Positions 34,884 through 48,165 of a DNA stretch of 64,000 nt are shown here, one piece after another (position 1 is the first letter of the stretch; each line of letters opens with the position of its first letter). The notes below the pieces were generated by a model. That model saw only the letters and a list, made by a program, of their open reading frames with translations, did no database searches and was not told where the DNA came from. The stretch comes from Opeltia flavorubescens (Eukaryota > Ascomycota > Lecanoromycetes > Teloschistales > Teloschistaceae), in the NCBI GenBank assembly GCA_000442125.1, contig KE546975.1:744001-808000 (forward strand), read 5' to 3'. The position numbers were made by a program, and so were the translations under genes.

Positions 34884-37601
34884 TCAGCTACTAGCGGTAC
34901 TAGGGGTGAAGTATGCCGACTGGTCAGTTACCAATAAACCAGCAATACTTGCACTTGTCAAGGTGCTCAAAGCTCCCGCGATCAATGCAGAAACAGCTAG
35001 CCGGCTGACGTCGGCGCCTCGACTTGGGGCAATCTGCGATAGCACACCAATCTGCGTGCCCAGCGAGCCGATGTTCGCAAAGCCGCAAAGCGCGTAGGTA
35101 GCTAAGCGAAATTCGTGGTCAGCATTCCTTGCTGGAGCAAATGGAAAGAGCGAGTACATGTTTCAGAACTCATGAGATAGTCTACGTTGGGAAATCGTCG
35201 CTCGGAGGACTACTCACCGATCAAACGAGATCGTGGAGAGAGATCGGCATATGCCTCGTCTGTTTGTAGATTTGTATAGGCGACGAATTCGTTCTGCGTT
35301 GAATCCACGTCAGCCACGGTTGACTGACACGGAATGTTAAGCCGATTTTAATCTTACAGCAATCAATTTAGTTCCTATTAGCTGCGCAACTTTGAACAGA
35401 TCTCCATTACGTGGTACTCCTAAAAGGAACGCAATCGGATAGCAGATGTATCCTACGATAAGTTCGACTGTCAAAGGTGGGTCATTGATATTCAGATACC
35501 GTCCCCACCAGGTCAGTAGTCCGTTCGCAAGGCCAAGGAACGCGAGGATGCAAAGGAGCGTTGCGAGAATCATGCCCGCAATCTTGAGCCCAAGCCATGC
35601 ACCGTTGGCGAAAGCATGCAATGAGTTTGCCGCCCGGTGCTCATCGTCATCCGGAATGACGCATCGACCTGTCGTCAGCGTTTCCTCCGTCTCGGGGTAT
35701 CGAAGTTTACTGATTGCAAGACTGGCCGGTATGCTCATTACGCAAGAGGAAATGAGGGCTTGGCCGTTGACCCCGAGGCCGATATAAGCAACTAGAACGG
35801 AGCCGCTAAAAGGCTATGGTCAATATAGCTCGAGTATGATTCGGCCCTCTGACCCAGGGCAGAGATTTTTCCTGGGGTGGGGCTTTAGGTTTCTTAACTA
35901 CGAAAGACCAACTTACGCAATTGTGGCAAACCCTGAGCACATTATTTGATGCAGCTCGGCTTGGGTCAAGTGAGAAACGAACGGTCTGATCAGCATAGCT
36001 GATTCGCCCTGTCCAATGAAGGGCGATGCTGCCGCAACCACAGCTTCTGCGCCGGAAACACACATCGACCAGAAGAAGAAGATGGCGAACTTCTGAATCA
36101 ACCATTGGAGCGTACCCCAATAATACAAGAGTTGAACTAAAGCAACAAAGAAAATGATTGCCGCTACAAAAGGTTAGCGAAAAGTCCTTGAGCTTAGGAT
36201 TGCGTATAACAGTCGCCTCCAGCATTGCATCTACAAAACGCATAGGCGTAAGCGACTTACGAAGTACACCCACAAGAAACCATCCTGCGTCATTGTTAGC
36301 TCTCATACGCGTATCTATGATGCGGCCTTCCCACCTAATTTCGGAACATCGGGACTCGTAAGGAAGCTTGTGCCCTGGTCTGCGAACCCCAGCAAATCTC
36401 TCGCGAGCTCTGAGATAAAGCTAAATATATTGTCTGCGTGGTGGTCAGTGGAGCTATCGTTGAAGTCACGAACGACTTACATCCAGCACCAGAGCGAAGG
36501 ACGAAAAGAGCTACGATGAACTGTACGAACTGATGAGAATATTGGAGTCAGCATTGCAATCTTCATCGGCGGGAATAGCTTTCAAGTCATTTACCATGCC
36601 AACTATGACGGTGTGCCATTTGATGGCTTTCCGATCCCTCGAGGTTGCCCACAACACCGTAATTCTATAATGATCCATTAGCTACGTAGACATTCCGATG
36701 CGGGATCCCGGTTCTAACGTACATAACAGCAAGACCGAACAAGCTCACGGCGCGATTATCACGGGTGTTGTCCCGACTCTCTGGACTAGCGAATGCGCCA
36801 ATGAGGAGAACACCAACGACCACTGCTGCACCTGCGGGTAGTCTCATCCTCTCAGGAATCAGGTTGACGCATCTGATAGCTACATTGTTCCATGCCAGCT
36901 GTATTGGTTTGGTAATGATTGTGATGGGAACGTAGAAAAAGCAAAGACGTAAGGTGATGGCAAGCCATAGCCTACTGGGTATTAACGTTGCAATTTGGGA
37001 ACTGTGTTGATAAGACGGTGCTCACAGGAATGGTTTAAGCCAGCCTGTTCGAGAACCTAGCGGATCATGCTGACCGTGAAGTACGAGTCCAGCGATCCAC
37101 CATCTTCTCATCTATCAGTCTGGGTACTTTTAGGATAAAGAACAAACATAATGTCGCTGCCTGGAGGATATATTGACAATCCGTGTGGACTTTGGAAGGA
37201 GAGCGTACGAACCCTGTGAAAAGGAGCCAAATGAACAAATGAAAGAAGAGACGGTATTTCAGGTAGAAATTGGAGAGGGTGTGCGTTCGAGGATCATCTT
37301 CTGAGGAACTATCCCGGCTGAAGTCGCCTTTTTCGGTGTCTGCGACTGTGGATGTGATCGGAGGATTAGCTGGAGGATGTTTCCGATGGATTGGCTGATC
37401 ATGAGGCTCCTGATTGGGTATATTGCTTTTCTCAAAAGTGGTTCCCTTGGAGTATTCTGTCTCGCAGCGGTCTTGCTCTGCGTGTGCGGTATGGTGGAGA
37501 TGCCCATGAATATGTTCGTTGGCAGGGTCTAAGGCTGGATCATGGTTCCTCTGAATGTGGTGTTGAACCGAGGGGTTTTGCCCATGAGGTTGATCGTTCA
37601 T
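34884..37601 (-). CDS. Concentrative nucleoside transporter (CNT family)
   Basis: Plasma-membrane cation-coupled importer of nucleosides. The gene is split by about ten short introns; I traced the exons by conserved sequence and phase. A polar His-rich cytosolic N-terminus ([16 protein letters not shown]) precedes helices [60 protein letters not shown], then [57 protein letters not shown]. Family core: [120 protein letters not shown]. Start is ATG 37601, since the in-frame GTG at 37625 is not a eukaryotic start. Divergent from an adenosine-deaminase-like gene. Confidence 0.9.
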
Positions 37602-38364
37602 TCTGAAATGGGTTTCAACGGACACAACTAGAGAGCAAAGGGGGGATATCGAGAGTAAAGAAACGTGCTCAATCAGGCGCCTCTACCTAGTTGCGGTGTG
37701 CAAGTAGAGCAAGAGTGCGAGGAACGATGGGAGACCAAGATATAATCCATTGAAGATATCAGACATGTCTATCATGCTCTGGACATCCTTGCACAGGCAT
37801 CGGGGTTGATAACCCAATGTGAACAACGTCAAGCGACGCCACCAGGGCGACCCCGCCGTGCCCGCATGGACCATGTACAATTGGTGCCCACTCAGAGCGT
37901 TATCAGTATCTTTACCAAGAGTGAGCGGCCCTCGGTTGTTAGAGGTGAACTAGTAGCCCTTCTGGAAGCTGTGCTGGTACGCGGAGCCGAAGAGGATGCA
38001 CACACAATCATACCTTAGTTTCGGCGCCCACTCGGGAACCGCAAACAACCGGGGCGCGTCACGCCAACCTTGTCCCCTCCTGGATAGTCGAGACTGGGCG
38101 GGATTTCAATTTCCTTGAAGCCCACGATCATAGGCTGGATAGCNCTTTTTTCTAGAGGACTGATCGGGAAGCATTATTTGGTTGATTCGACAAGGATATT
38201 TTGGACGTCAAGCTCGACACGAAACCAGAATCGCCCTTTTTTCCATTAACACTCAGCCATTATCTTAAATCCGTGACAAGCTCTTGAAGACTAGGCGGGT
38301 ATTTTGTGACGACGGCCTTGAAAGTGGATTGAAAGCTGGTGCGCCGGAGCTTTTCTCAGACGCC
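37602..38364. promoter_or_regulatory. Divergent promoter region CNT / adenosine deaminase-like gene
   Basis: 763 bp. A CCAAT box is near 37814, and HGATAR (GATA-factor) sites are at 37807-37812, 37900-37905 and 38260-38265. Three such sites are about what chance gives in this length, so nitrogen control is only a possibility. One ambiguous base is at about 38144. Confidence 0.5.
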
Positions 38365-40110
38365 ATGGCTCATGAAACAGCGGCCGATGTATCAGACTGG
38401 GAGATTGAGGAAGGATTGCCACAGTACACGGATCCATTCATACAGAAGTATTATGAAGGCCGTGAGGCACTCATCGAACAAGAAAAAGCTCAGCGGAGTG
38501 ACAATTCGTTCCGCCAATCGCTAACCCCTCTCGCTGCCGCTGCCTGTGCCATCGTTTCGCGGATCCGCGCTGAAGAGCATCAAACCATATGGACAGATGA
38601 GTACGCCGACGATGAATCAACCCTGACCGCGAATCACTATCCCGGAATGATGTTCTCTCTAGCCAAGAAGAGGATGGAACAGTCAAAGACCTATCAGATT
38701 GTGAGAAGAATGCCAAAGGGCGCATTACTGCACGCTCACATGGATGCAATGATAGATTCTGATTTCTTAGTTGATCAGGTCCTATCGACCGAGGGTATGG
38801 CCATCCAGGCTTCTGAAGCACTAAGCTCGGCGGAAGCAAGAAAACAGGCCCATGTGACCTTTCAGTACAGCAAGTCTCTAGAAAGTACAGAGGACTCTAT
38901 TTGGGATGACGATTATACACCCGGAAGGCTTGTAGCGGCAGTAGCGGCAGCAGACTCCTTTCCGGGCGGAAAAGAAGGCTTCAAGGCATGGATAGTGTCA
39001 AGATCAACCATCACTCCACAGGAGTCCCTCAACCATCATCACGGAATCAACCAAATCTGGAAGAAGTTTGGGAGCTGCTTCATGATCCTTGGCTCCATGT
39101 TACGGTATGAGCCTATTTTTCGAGCCTCCCTCCAGCGTTTATTCCGCCAATTGCGTGATGATGGCCTTCAGTGGGCCGATTTCCGAATGGCATTCGTGGC
39201 CAAGTATTGGAGAGAAGGGCGAGCCAGTGCAGAAGAGGGGCAAGAAGGTCTCTTCCAAGCTTTTGGTGAGGAGCTCGAGAAATTTCAAGCGACGGAAGAA
39301 GGCAAAGGCTGGTGGGGTTGCCGGTTCATCTGGACAACTTTGAGAATTCATGGAAAGAGAGATATGTTAGATCATATGAAGCAGTGTATTGCCATCAAAA
39401 AAGCCTTTCCCCATCTCATTGCCGGATATGATCTGGTGGGGCAAGAAGATCTCGGTCGATCGTTGGCCGATCTGACCCCGGAGCTTTTCTGGTTCAAGAA
39501 GAGATGTATGGAAGAGGGTGTCAACATACCGTTTTTCTTCCATGCTGGCGAATGTCTAGGAGACGGCGACGAGACCGATCAGAATCTCTTTGACGCTATA
39601 CTGCTTGGTACAAGGAGAATCGGTCATGGTTTCTCGTTGTATAAGCATCCTCTATTGATTGAATTAGTCAAGCAAAAGAAGATCTTGATCGAAGCATGTC
39701 CAATATCCAATGAAGTGCTCCGATTGACCAGCTCGATCAAAGCTCATCCTCTCCCAGCTCTTCTCGCACGAGGCGTTTCTGTTGCTCTTTGTAACGATGA
39801 TCCAGCGGTGCTCGGAGTGGGGAAGAACGGCCTAACACACGACTTCTGGCAAGCGTTACAGGGATGGGAGAATCTAGGGCTTGAGGGACTCGGATCCCTC
39901 GCTGAAAATAGCATACGATATGCCGCTTTTGAGCCCGATCAAGATGCTAAGGAATGGAATAAAGATATCAGGGATGGAAAGTACGGGGAAGGATCTAGAG
40001 CAAGTCGTATACGAGAGTGGACTACCCAATGGAACGAGTTTTGCCAATGGGTGATCTTGGAATTTGCGGAATATGCGAGTGACGAAGGCGAAGATTCAGA
40101 TAGTACCTGA
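38365..40110 (+). CDS. Adenosine deaminase, ADGF/CECR1-related
   Basis: Metal-dependent hydrolase predicted to turn adenosine into inosine. Intronless, 581 aa. Start MAHETAADVSDWEIEEGLPQ lies in a perfect GCCATGG context; the upstream in-frame TTG is not used. The N-terminal region (IEQEKAQRSDNSFRQSLTPL, YPGMMFSLAKKRME) marks the ADGF-like subfamily. Catalytic pieces: LLHAHMDAM (HxH zinc ligands), FFFHAGE (His/Glu), RRIGHGF (GHG), EACPISNEVL, and ALCNDDPAVLG (Asp-Asp). No signal peptide is visible, so unlike secreted animal ADGF/CECR1 it is probably intracellular. The tail is acidic (DEGEDSDST). Its neighbour is a nucleoside importer in divergent orientation, which supports purine salvage or catabolism of imported nucleosides. 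Substrate preference is inferred. Confidence 0.88.
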   Translation: MAHETAADVSDWEIEEGLPQYTDPFIQKYYEGREALIEQEKAQRSDNSFRQSLTPLAAAACAIVSRIRAEEHQTIWTDEYADDESTLTANHYPGMMFSLAKKRMEQSKTYQIVRRMPKGALLHAHMDAMIDSDFLVDQVLSTEGMAIQASEALSSAEARKQAHVTFQYSKSLESTEDSIWDDDYTPGRLVAAVAAADSFPGGKEGFKAWIVSRSTITPQESLNHHHGINQIWKKFGSCFMILGSMLRYEPIFRASLQRLFRQLRDDGLQWADFRMAFVAKYWREGRASAEEGQEGLFQAFGEELEKFQATEEGKGWWGCRFIWTTLRIHGKRDMLDHMKQCIAIKKAFPHLIAGYDLVGQEDLGRSLADLTPELFWFKKRCMEEGVNIPFFFHAGECLGDGDETDQNLFDAILLGTRRIGHGFSLYKHPLLIELVKQKKILIEACPISNEVLRLTSSIKAHPLPALLARGVSVALCNDDPAVLGVGKNGLTHDFWQALQGWENLGLEGLGSLAENSIRYAAFEPDQDAKEWNKDIRDGKYGEGSRASRIREWTTQWNEFCQWVILEFAEYASDEGEDSDST

Positions 40111-40700
40111 TTCCCCAAGTGCCTAATGCGCATGAAGCATATCCTTGGTACCTGACCTGTGCAAGCATACCAGTCAATTATGATGACAAATCCAGGACAA
40201 CCACAGACTCTGTAGGTAGAGACCATGTCAGTAACACATGTCTTGGATGAGCCAGTGATTCGATCTTGCCTGAGGTTGTGTACGACTACCCCTGTAGTGT
40301 GAGCAGGCAGATTGAAGTCTGCTCGAGCTTTAAGGCTGGCACGGCTGGCTGTATTGCCCAGATGCCAAGGCGTGAAATAAAATACAGCTAGCCATGCGAC
40401 ATGTAAGCGCGGAGATATCGTGACTTAATGTTTGTTCAATCAAGGGACAGCAGGAGTCATGCGCCAAATGACGCTGTCAACCTTGCCAAATACGAGCCTC
40501 TCAAGCCAGCGCTCGAGTGTTTGCATTGATGTCTATCTACAAGACAGACCTGTTATGCAGCATCGAATTTGCACAAGGATCGTGATTTCGTCCGAATGCA
40601 AGTTACATCCAGCAAGAAGGCAGCTACAAAGCGCCTTTCAAATGGCAATGATGGGCACACGGTAATCTTATGAGAAGCTGCTGGCTTCTTGACTGCCGCC
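40111..40700. other. Intergenic: ADGF 3' region and ATG2 upstream region
   Basis: 590 bp between tandem plus-strand genes. No supported coding sequence or motif was recognised. Confidence 0.45.
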
Positions 40701-43700
40701 ATGACTTTTTTCATCCCTTCCTACTTCCAGAAGCGTATTCTACGCTACGTCTTATCAAGACTGGACTTCGTCGACAGTGAGCAGTTAGACCTTAACAATC
40801 TTGATATTGCTTGGGGAAAGAAAAGCGTCGTCGAATTGCGGAATATTGGGGTACAAGTAGAAGTATGATGCAGTCCCTAGCTGCTTCAGCAACAAATGCT
40901 GATACCAATGGAATCGACAGAAATTAACGTCTCTTCTGAATCTACCTCCCCAGCTTGTGCTCGTTAAGGCAAGCATCCAGCTTCTAAGGGTCACTGTACC
41001 CGCGGACCTATACAACAGCGGAATAGTGGCCGAGGTCGAAGGGATCAGCATAATGCTGGACGCAGACACCCGGGCTCCAAAACATCCTACAGATACACAG
41101 CTTGGGGCAGGAAAATTCGAGTATGAAATCTCTCAGAAGCGCATGAGTACAGAGCAACTAAACGATTCTCGAGCTGTGCCTGGTCTTCATGGCAAAGACG
41201 AAAGCTTGGACCCTGTACTTCCTAATACTGACGACCTTGCCAAATCGTTCTTGCAAGCAGAGCCAAAAGAGGAAAAGGCCGAGTTGCAAGCAGCCATAGC
41301 ACAATCTCAGCATTTAGAGGAGTCGGAGCTACTTGATGTTTCCGGTCGAAGCTCCACTATGGGTGTGGGGAATGGACTTTCACTCCCTGCATTCTTATCG
41401 GGGTTTCTAAAAGGCATCAGAGATCGATTTTCTCTCCAAATTCAAGATATTGAGGTGAATTTATGTCTTCATATAGAACTACCATTCGAAAGTTCTTCCG
41501 CCATGGTTTCCAGCGACAGATCAGAACATGTGACTCTCCGATTGTCTATTAAGGACCTAAACTACCAGAACGTACTTGATTCGGATTCGACTCCTGATCA
41601 GCCTGTCAGAGCGGCTCCCACAAGCTCCTCGGCACGTGTAGAGGCTCAACGGTGGGTTCGCCAATTTACATTCAGCAACATCCAAGGAACGATCACGTCT
41701 GAAGCTTCGATTTTCTCCAGCCTTTCACCATCGCCTGCCCCTTCCTCCACCTTCGAGAGTACTGTTGCTGGGTCCCCCAGCAAATCACGACCGAAATCCT
41801 GTGATAGAGATAGCGACCTAGGAAGGAGGGCTGCAAAAGTTGGTCAACCAGTCCACCTTAGCGACATGCCGAACACAATCCATGATATAACGCCACAAGG
41901 AGCCTTGCTCCCGGGAACATCTCAACTAGGTGACGGTTATAGTGGGTTGTACCCTTCGCAAGACGAGATAACCATCCCACTCGCGCAAAACCCTAAGCTG
42001 GTTTCAACCATGTCGCATGACAGTATCTGGAACTCCTCTGAAGGAGGAGGAAAAGGCAGACCCGAGAGTAGCAGCAGTGTCGATTTCCGAATTTCGCGAA
42101 AGCAAATTTGGCCAGGGCCTTTAGATGATTCGACTGGCAGCTTTGACGTCTCGACTGAGCCTGATTCTTATCATGAGCCTAGCCGGGTTGTGCTGCCCAA
42201 GACAAGCCACCCTTCACACAGCGACAACGGACGTTCAAAATCTTCGGTGCCAGACCTACAGCATACCCCAAGTCCACCCGAGGAAGATCTAACAGCATCC
42301 AAAATCTTTAGTCACGAGGAAGCAGAAAGCATGTACATCAGTGCCATGAGTAGTAGAATTCCGGAGGAAAAGAATAATGCTCAGATCGTGCCAGGAGCCT
42401 GGAACTCTTTTGTGGAGGATGACCTAGCTCCAGACTTCGCCTCGATATCCGACACTCAAGAAGATGAAAAAAGGGTCCAAATGAAAGAGGAGTTTCCGAA
42501 ATCTAGTCTTACAGAGCCCGAAATACCACATTCGAACGCTGCAGTAGTGCAATCGCCTCCCTCAGAAGATAACACTAATAATACACTGCATTCAGGCGAA
42601 GCAAACATCCTTAACCTCGTTGAACCTGTCCCTATACCCATAATGAGTGCCAGCCAAACGACCGATATGAAGTCACCTCATCCATCTGACCTAGGAACAG
42701 AAGGCGCCTTGAACGTATCAAAACAGTTCATGCTTATTGATCGCATTTCCATTAGGATTTCACCCAGCGTTCCTGGTCCCACACTCTATTCGTTGAGCAG
42801 CGACAAGTCATTAGGTACGTTGCCCAGATCTCATGCCAGTGTGTTTCAATCGGAGCAGTCAACCGCCCCATACAACATGAAAGGACAACCTACCGGTAGA
42901 CACCATCAACAATCTAATAACGCAACTTCTAGTCGTGCCCCAGAACCAGCAAACCTGGTGACCCATTCTACCACCTCTGTTACGGCTGGTGCCATCTTAT
43001 TCAACGTTGACATGGGCCTGGCGAAATTAATTGCTCTGATTAGTAGACAAGTATCTAAAGTCTTCCCAGGTCAAGAATCCGCAACAGAAAGGCAAGGCAG
43101 CGTAGTCTTAGCATCACAGACTGAGACAAAACTGGCAGTAGACAGGATCTTGTGGCGATTCTATGATCGAATTGTCGGTCTACCGGTCGTCGACGACAAT
43201 AGCCGCTATTCAGATATCAATAGAGAAGATGATTTCGCAAGCTCAGACCTTCTTCTAGAAACTACTGTGCAGGACCTCGAAAGCGTCTCGCAGACCGCTA
43301 CAAATTCGTATAAGCTGAAGGTGTCGATGACAAAATTTGCATTCGGCTACGCTTCTGGTAGCATTCTCTCGTTTGATCCCACGTTCAAGTTACGGGATTC
43401 ATCCCGTGACAGCTTAGCACCAACCAACAAAGATCTGATCCTCACAATTTCCAAAGATCCTTGGGTTTCAACCATCGAAATGAGGACATTGCCAGTCCAA
43501 GTGTATTTGGACCTAAGGCGACTCGACGAGACCTTTGCTTGGCTGGGAGGCTTTAGTAGTATTCTGGACTTGGGAAACTCTATGATATCTACTGTTACTA
43601 CCCTTGATCCCCACAAATCAAACAGAAATCGTGACCGCAGAGTTGACCGCGGTGTCCATTTCGAAACTCCACGTGACGGAGGTCAAGTTAACATCGACGC

Positions 43701-46700
43701 TTCCCAGCAGCAGACTATGAGAAAAGTCACCGCAAGACTTGGAGGTATGACATGCACGCTTCTAGGCTCCGAGTCATCATTCATAGTTGAGAGTACAGCC
43801 TTAAAGATCGTCAGCCGAGCAGAGGGTCTTGGTCTCCAGGTTGATCGAATCAACATAAGCGGTTTGCGTCCAAATACACCTGCAGATCGACCGGTATTAA
43901 CTGTCCATCTATTCAATGTTCGCGCGGAATACCTTCCGGAACCAAAAGAGGTTGATTTGGCAAGGCTGTTAGCCCTACTATCTCCATCGAGAGACAAGTA
44001 TGGAGTCGACGATGACATCCTGCTTGATACTTTACTGCGTCAACGGCGTCAGGGTAGTGTTATACGTCTGACAACAGAAAGATCCGAGACTCGAATACTA
44101 CGTCTCAATGATCTGCGACGCTTTTCTACTCTGAGTGATGAACTCAAGAAGCTGGCTACAGTAGCCAAATATTTGCCCGACGATGATCGGCCTGGCATTC
44201 TGACCCTTGTGCTAATCCGTCAATTTTGTTGTGAGGCTCAAACGAATGAGCTCCTTGGCCCTGTTGATGTCGATTTGAAGAACATCGAGTTCGCACATAT
44301 CACGCTCCCGAATTTGTTCGCACTTGGTGTATCTGTAATCCATATTCGTCGTAATCGAAGCGAAGATTTGGTAACAGCAGCCTTACCGACGAAAGGGCTT
44401 GAGGAGAGTCGGCTGCCAATGATCATGGCACGCTTTGTGGGTAACGAGATGGAGCCTATAGTGAAATTGAAGCTGTATAACATTTGTGTAGAATATCACG
44501 TTCCTTTCATCTTGGCTGTTATGAAACTAAACGGTAGTGCACAACCTGAGGAGATCGTGGCGGACATGGCTGATTCAATACTTGCTCTCACGGAAAGGGC
44601 ATGCTCAAAGGAGAAAGTGGCGAGCTTTTCTCAGGGGAGTTCCCGCTCATTTGACAAGTTCCACGACAAATATAGTACGCTCAAGGTGGATGTTACTGTT
44701 AAGGATTCATTGCTAGGACTCAATCCTCGAAAGTCGTCTTCAAAGGGAATACTGGTATTGACTGAGACCCATTTCGCTGGCACTGTGCCCAAGGACCAAG
44801 AAGCGAATGCTACGCTGGAGGTACGAAAAGCAGCGTTCATGATTATCGACGATCAGAACAACATTAAGCTTCCTGGAACGAGCACGCAAGCAGCGTCTGC
44901 GCAGTCTAATATCTCTCATATACAGGCTTTTGAAGCCATGGGGTACGTCTCAATCAGTTCGGTCTCCGCTGCAGGAGCAGTCCTGCAGATCACAAAGGAT
45001 CGAGATAGCAGAAGNAGGTCAATCGATGTCGAGATCAGGGACGATCTCTTCATTCTTGAAACCTGCGCTGATTCTACTCAAACACTTTACGCAATCTTAA
45101 ACGGGTTAGCGCCTCCATTACCTCCAAGCCAAGACGTGAAGTACAGGACAGAGGTCATTCCCATTGAAAATATGCTCTCTTCGTTCTCTGGTATGGCGTT
45201 CACGTCTGACGGGGCAAGGATGGGAGATGAAGCGGGCGAGGGCTTCCAACCTGCGGTCTGTCAAAACAAATGCGACGATGAGGACCTGCAAGGTAGCCTC
45301 TATGATCTTCAGTCCAGCAGCCAATACACCGACGTCTCAGATAGTTTGCTCGATGAAGAGTCTGACTCTGTAATGATTGATAATTCGACTCAAGTGTTTG
45401 AAGCGGCTTCCTCGATTGCAGGTTCGGATGAAGAAGAGAAAGAAGCAACTGCAGGCATCCCCCTGGATATCCAAGACGACCATTTTGGGTCAAGGTCATC
45501 AGTCGGTGGCCCTACTCATCGATGGAACTCGAAACAGAATACTTATGGGTTGTCGACAGAATCCGTCTTAGGAAGAAGTCCTTTGAGAGTCAAGGTCCGT
45601 GATGTCCATGTCATCTGGAATCTGTTCGATGGCTATGATTGGCAACAAACGAGGGACACAATCAGTCGAGCGATTGCTGACGTCGAGACCAAAGCACTCG
45701 TTCAACAGTCGAAGCGAGAAAAGCGAAAACCCCATGATGCGGAAGACGACGAAGAATCCGTCATTGGTGACTTCCTCTTCAATTCCATCTATATAGGGGT
45801 CCCTGCGAATAGAGACCCAAAGAATCTTGCGCGACAGGTAAGTCGGAATCTGGACGATATCGCAAGCGAATCAGAGAGTTCGGCAACCTCCACCGTGTCG
45901 AATGGCGCCCGCTTTCCAGGTGCTCCATCGCCAGCGAGGAGTAAGCGACCACGCCTCGCACGAAGTAAGCACCACAAGATGACGCTTGAGCTCAAAGGCG
46001 CATCTGCGGATGTAGTGGTCTTTCCTCCCGGTTCGGGAGAGACTCAAAGCTCTATTGATATCCGAATACAAGATCTGGAGATTTTCGACCACGTTCCGAC
46101 CTCGACTTGGAAGAAGTTCGCTACATACATGCAGGACGCAGGGGAGCGAGAAAGTGGGAGCAGTATGATCCACGTGGAATTATTGAACGTCCGGCCGGTA
46201 GCCGACCTCGCAGCTTCCGAACTCATCCTTAAAGCTACGATATTACCCATACGACTTCATGTCGATCAAGATGCCCTCGACTTCATAACGCGTTTCTTAG
46301 AGTTCAAAAATGGGGCGCCCAGAGAAGCGACTGATAAATCCGAGGCGGCTTTTCTGCAACGTGTAGAAGTCTTTCCCGTGCGATTGCGGCTTGACTTCAA
46401 ACCCAAGCGTGTAGACTATGCTGGAATCCGGTCTGGTCATACGAATGAGTTCATGAACTTCTTCATCCTCGATCGAGCAGATATGGTGCTTCGTCATGTC
46501 ATCATCTACGGAATCTCCGGTTTCGACAGACTAGGCAAAACTCTGAATGACATATGGATGCCTGATATCAAGAGGAATCAACTCCCCGGCATTCTGGCCG
46601 GCCTTGCTCCCGTCCGCTCTTTGGTAAATGTAGGCGGCGGTGTCCGAGACCTTGTAGTGGTCCCAATTCGTGAGTATCAAAAAAACGGGCGAATAGTCCG

Positions 46701-47277
46701 CAGCCTTCAAAAGGGAGCAATGGCGTTTGCAAAGACAACGACCAACGAGCTTGTCAAGTTGGGAGCCAAGTTGGCTATTGGTACACAAACGGTATTGCAA
46801 GGTGCCGAAGACCTGCTCACGCAACCCGAGCAGCAGCAATCGGGAGCCGTTGGTGGATGGGAAGAAGCTGAGCTCGACGAAGATGAGAAGAAGCACATTA
46901 GTCTGTACGCTGACCAACCTGTTGGTGTCGTCCAGGGGTTGCGCGGAGCGTATGCAAGCCTTGAGAGGGACTTACTCACAGCCAAGGACGCAATTGTTGC
47001 AATGCCTGGAGAAGTCATGGAAAGCGGCACGGCCGGGGGAGCGGCGAGGGCGGTGCTGAGAGGCGCCCCGACCGTTATCCTTCGGCCTGCGCTTGGGGTC
47101 AGCAAGGCTGTTGGCCGGACCTTGATGGGTGCAACGAACAGTCTAGACTCGGAGAACAGGCGGAGAATAGAAGAGGTGAATGAATCTCTCGTTCAAGTCG
47201 GGTGCGAGCAAGCTTGTGCTGACCTGCTGTACAGAAATACAAGAAGCACTGATTTTATGAAGATTACGAAGGGATGA
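40701..47277 (+). CDS. atg2: Autophagy-related lipid transfer protein Atg2
   Basis: Bridge-like lipid transfer protein that links the ER to the growing phagophore and acts with Atg9 and Atg18. Two exons (40701-40862 and 40921-47277) with a 58-nt intron; 2172 aa. The chorein-N end is clear after splicing: [80 protein letters not shown]. The middle is Ser-rich and variable. The C-terminal part carries the family block [20 protein letters not shown]-like sequence, [60 protein letters not shown] and [17 protein letters not shown]. The ambiguous base at about 45015 is in an AGN codon (Ser or Arg). Length fits fungal Atg2. Confidence 0.95.
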
Positions 47278-48165
47278 CAGTCATTCATGGGACTCGTGTC
47301 AGCGTGCATTGGATTTACGGTCGTGCTCTTGCATAGCGTATGCTCTGGAATTTCCTAAAGGATGATTGCATAAAGCTGGAGAATGACGGCGCTGGGATCA
47401 AAGTACGGGCTAATGGCCTCTGACTGATTTGTGAGCTTGTGATGTGCTAAAATACGGAGGAAAGGTGGTTCCTGGGTTGGAGGTTCATTAGTACACCGGG
47501 TCAATGATCGTATAGCAAAGAAGAATTTAATATATTGATGTACATGAATTTCACCGTAGCTTTTATGTACGGCGGAGTGTTCAGATAATTATGTAACGCC
47601 AAGATCGACGTTGCCGCACATGACACCTTAATTATGCGAGTCATAACATCTTCGTCTCTACATGCTTCATCAAGCCGAGACTTCTATTGGCACGATGACA
47701 GAGAAGCAGGGTATCTATTGATCATAGGCCATTTCTTTGACCACTGTATAACCTCTTTGCTCCCTTTATGAGGCAACGAAGAACCCGAGGCGGGTAGACC
47801 CTCACCCTCGTTCAATATCTCTGAGAATTTGTTTCCCGTGACTCGAATCAACCTCTTTCATACAGCCGACGAGACAAAAAGGTCAACCGATGACATCTAA
47901 TTTAGAATAATAAAATCGTTTCCCCCAAAACCTCTGTGTCATCGCGCATGAATATCCCGCATAAGCCGGAAAAAAAGGATCAACAAAGCTCGTCCAAATT
48001 TTGCAAATGTGGTTCGAGTAAGGGTACCGTACGGGTGAAAGATTTAAAAGGTTGGTGATTGTCTAACTATCAGGCCTTACAAAGTCACTTGTGTCCAATT
48101 ACTTGGTCGTGCCTGCACTGTCATTCCGAGCTCCTCGGCCTTTCCACGGCCCAATCATCGTCTTG
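47278..48165. other. Intergenic: ATG2 3' region and bHLH upstream region
   Basis: 888 bp. The in-frame GTG at 48091 is not counted as a start. Nothing beyond short stop-rich frames is seen. Confidence 0.45.

Noticed and set aside
37602-37625. Longer N-terminus for the nucleoside transporter
   Set aside because: It would begin at GTG, which is not a normal nuclear start; ATG 37601 is used.
37602-38364. GATA sites as proof of nitrogen control
   Set aside because: Three HGATAR sites in this length are about the number expected by chance.
45118-47105. Long minus-strand frames inside ATG2
   Set aside because: They mirror the coding strand of a well-conserved gene and have no features of their own.
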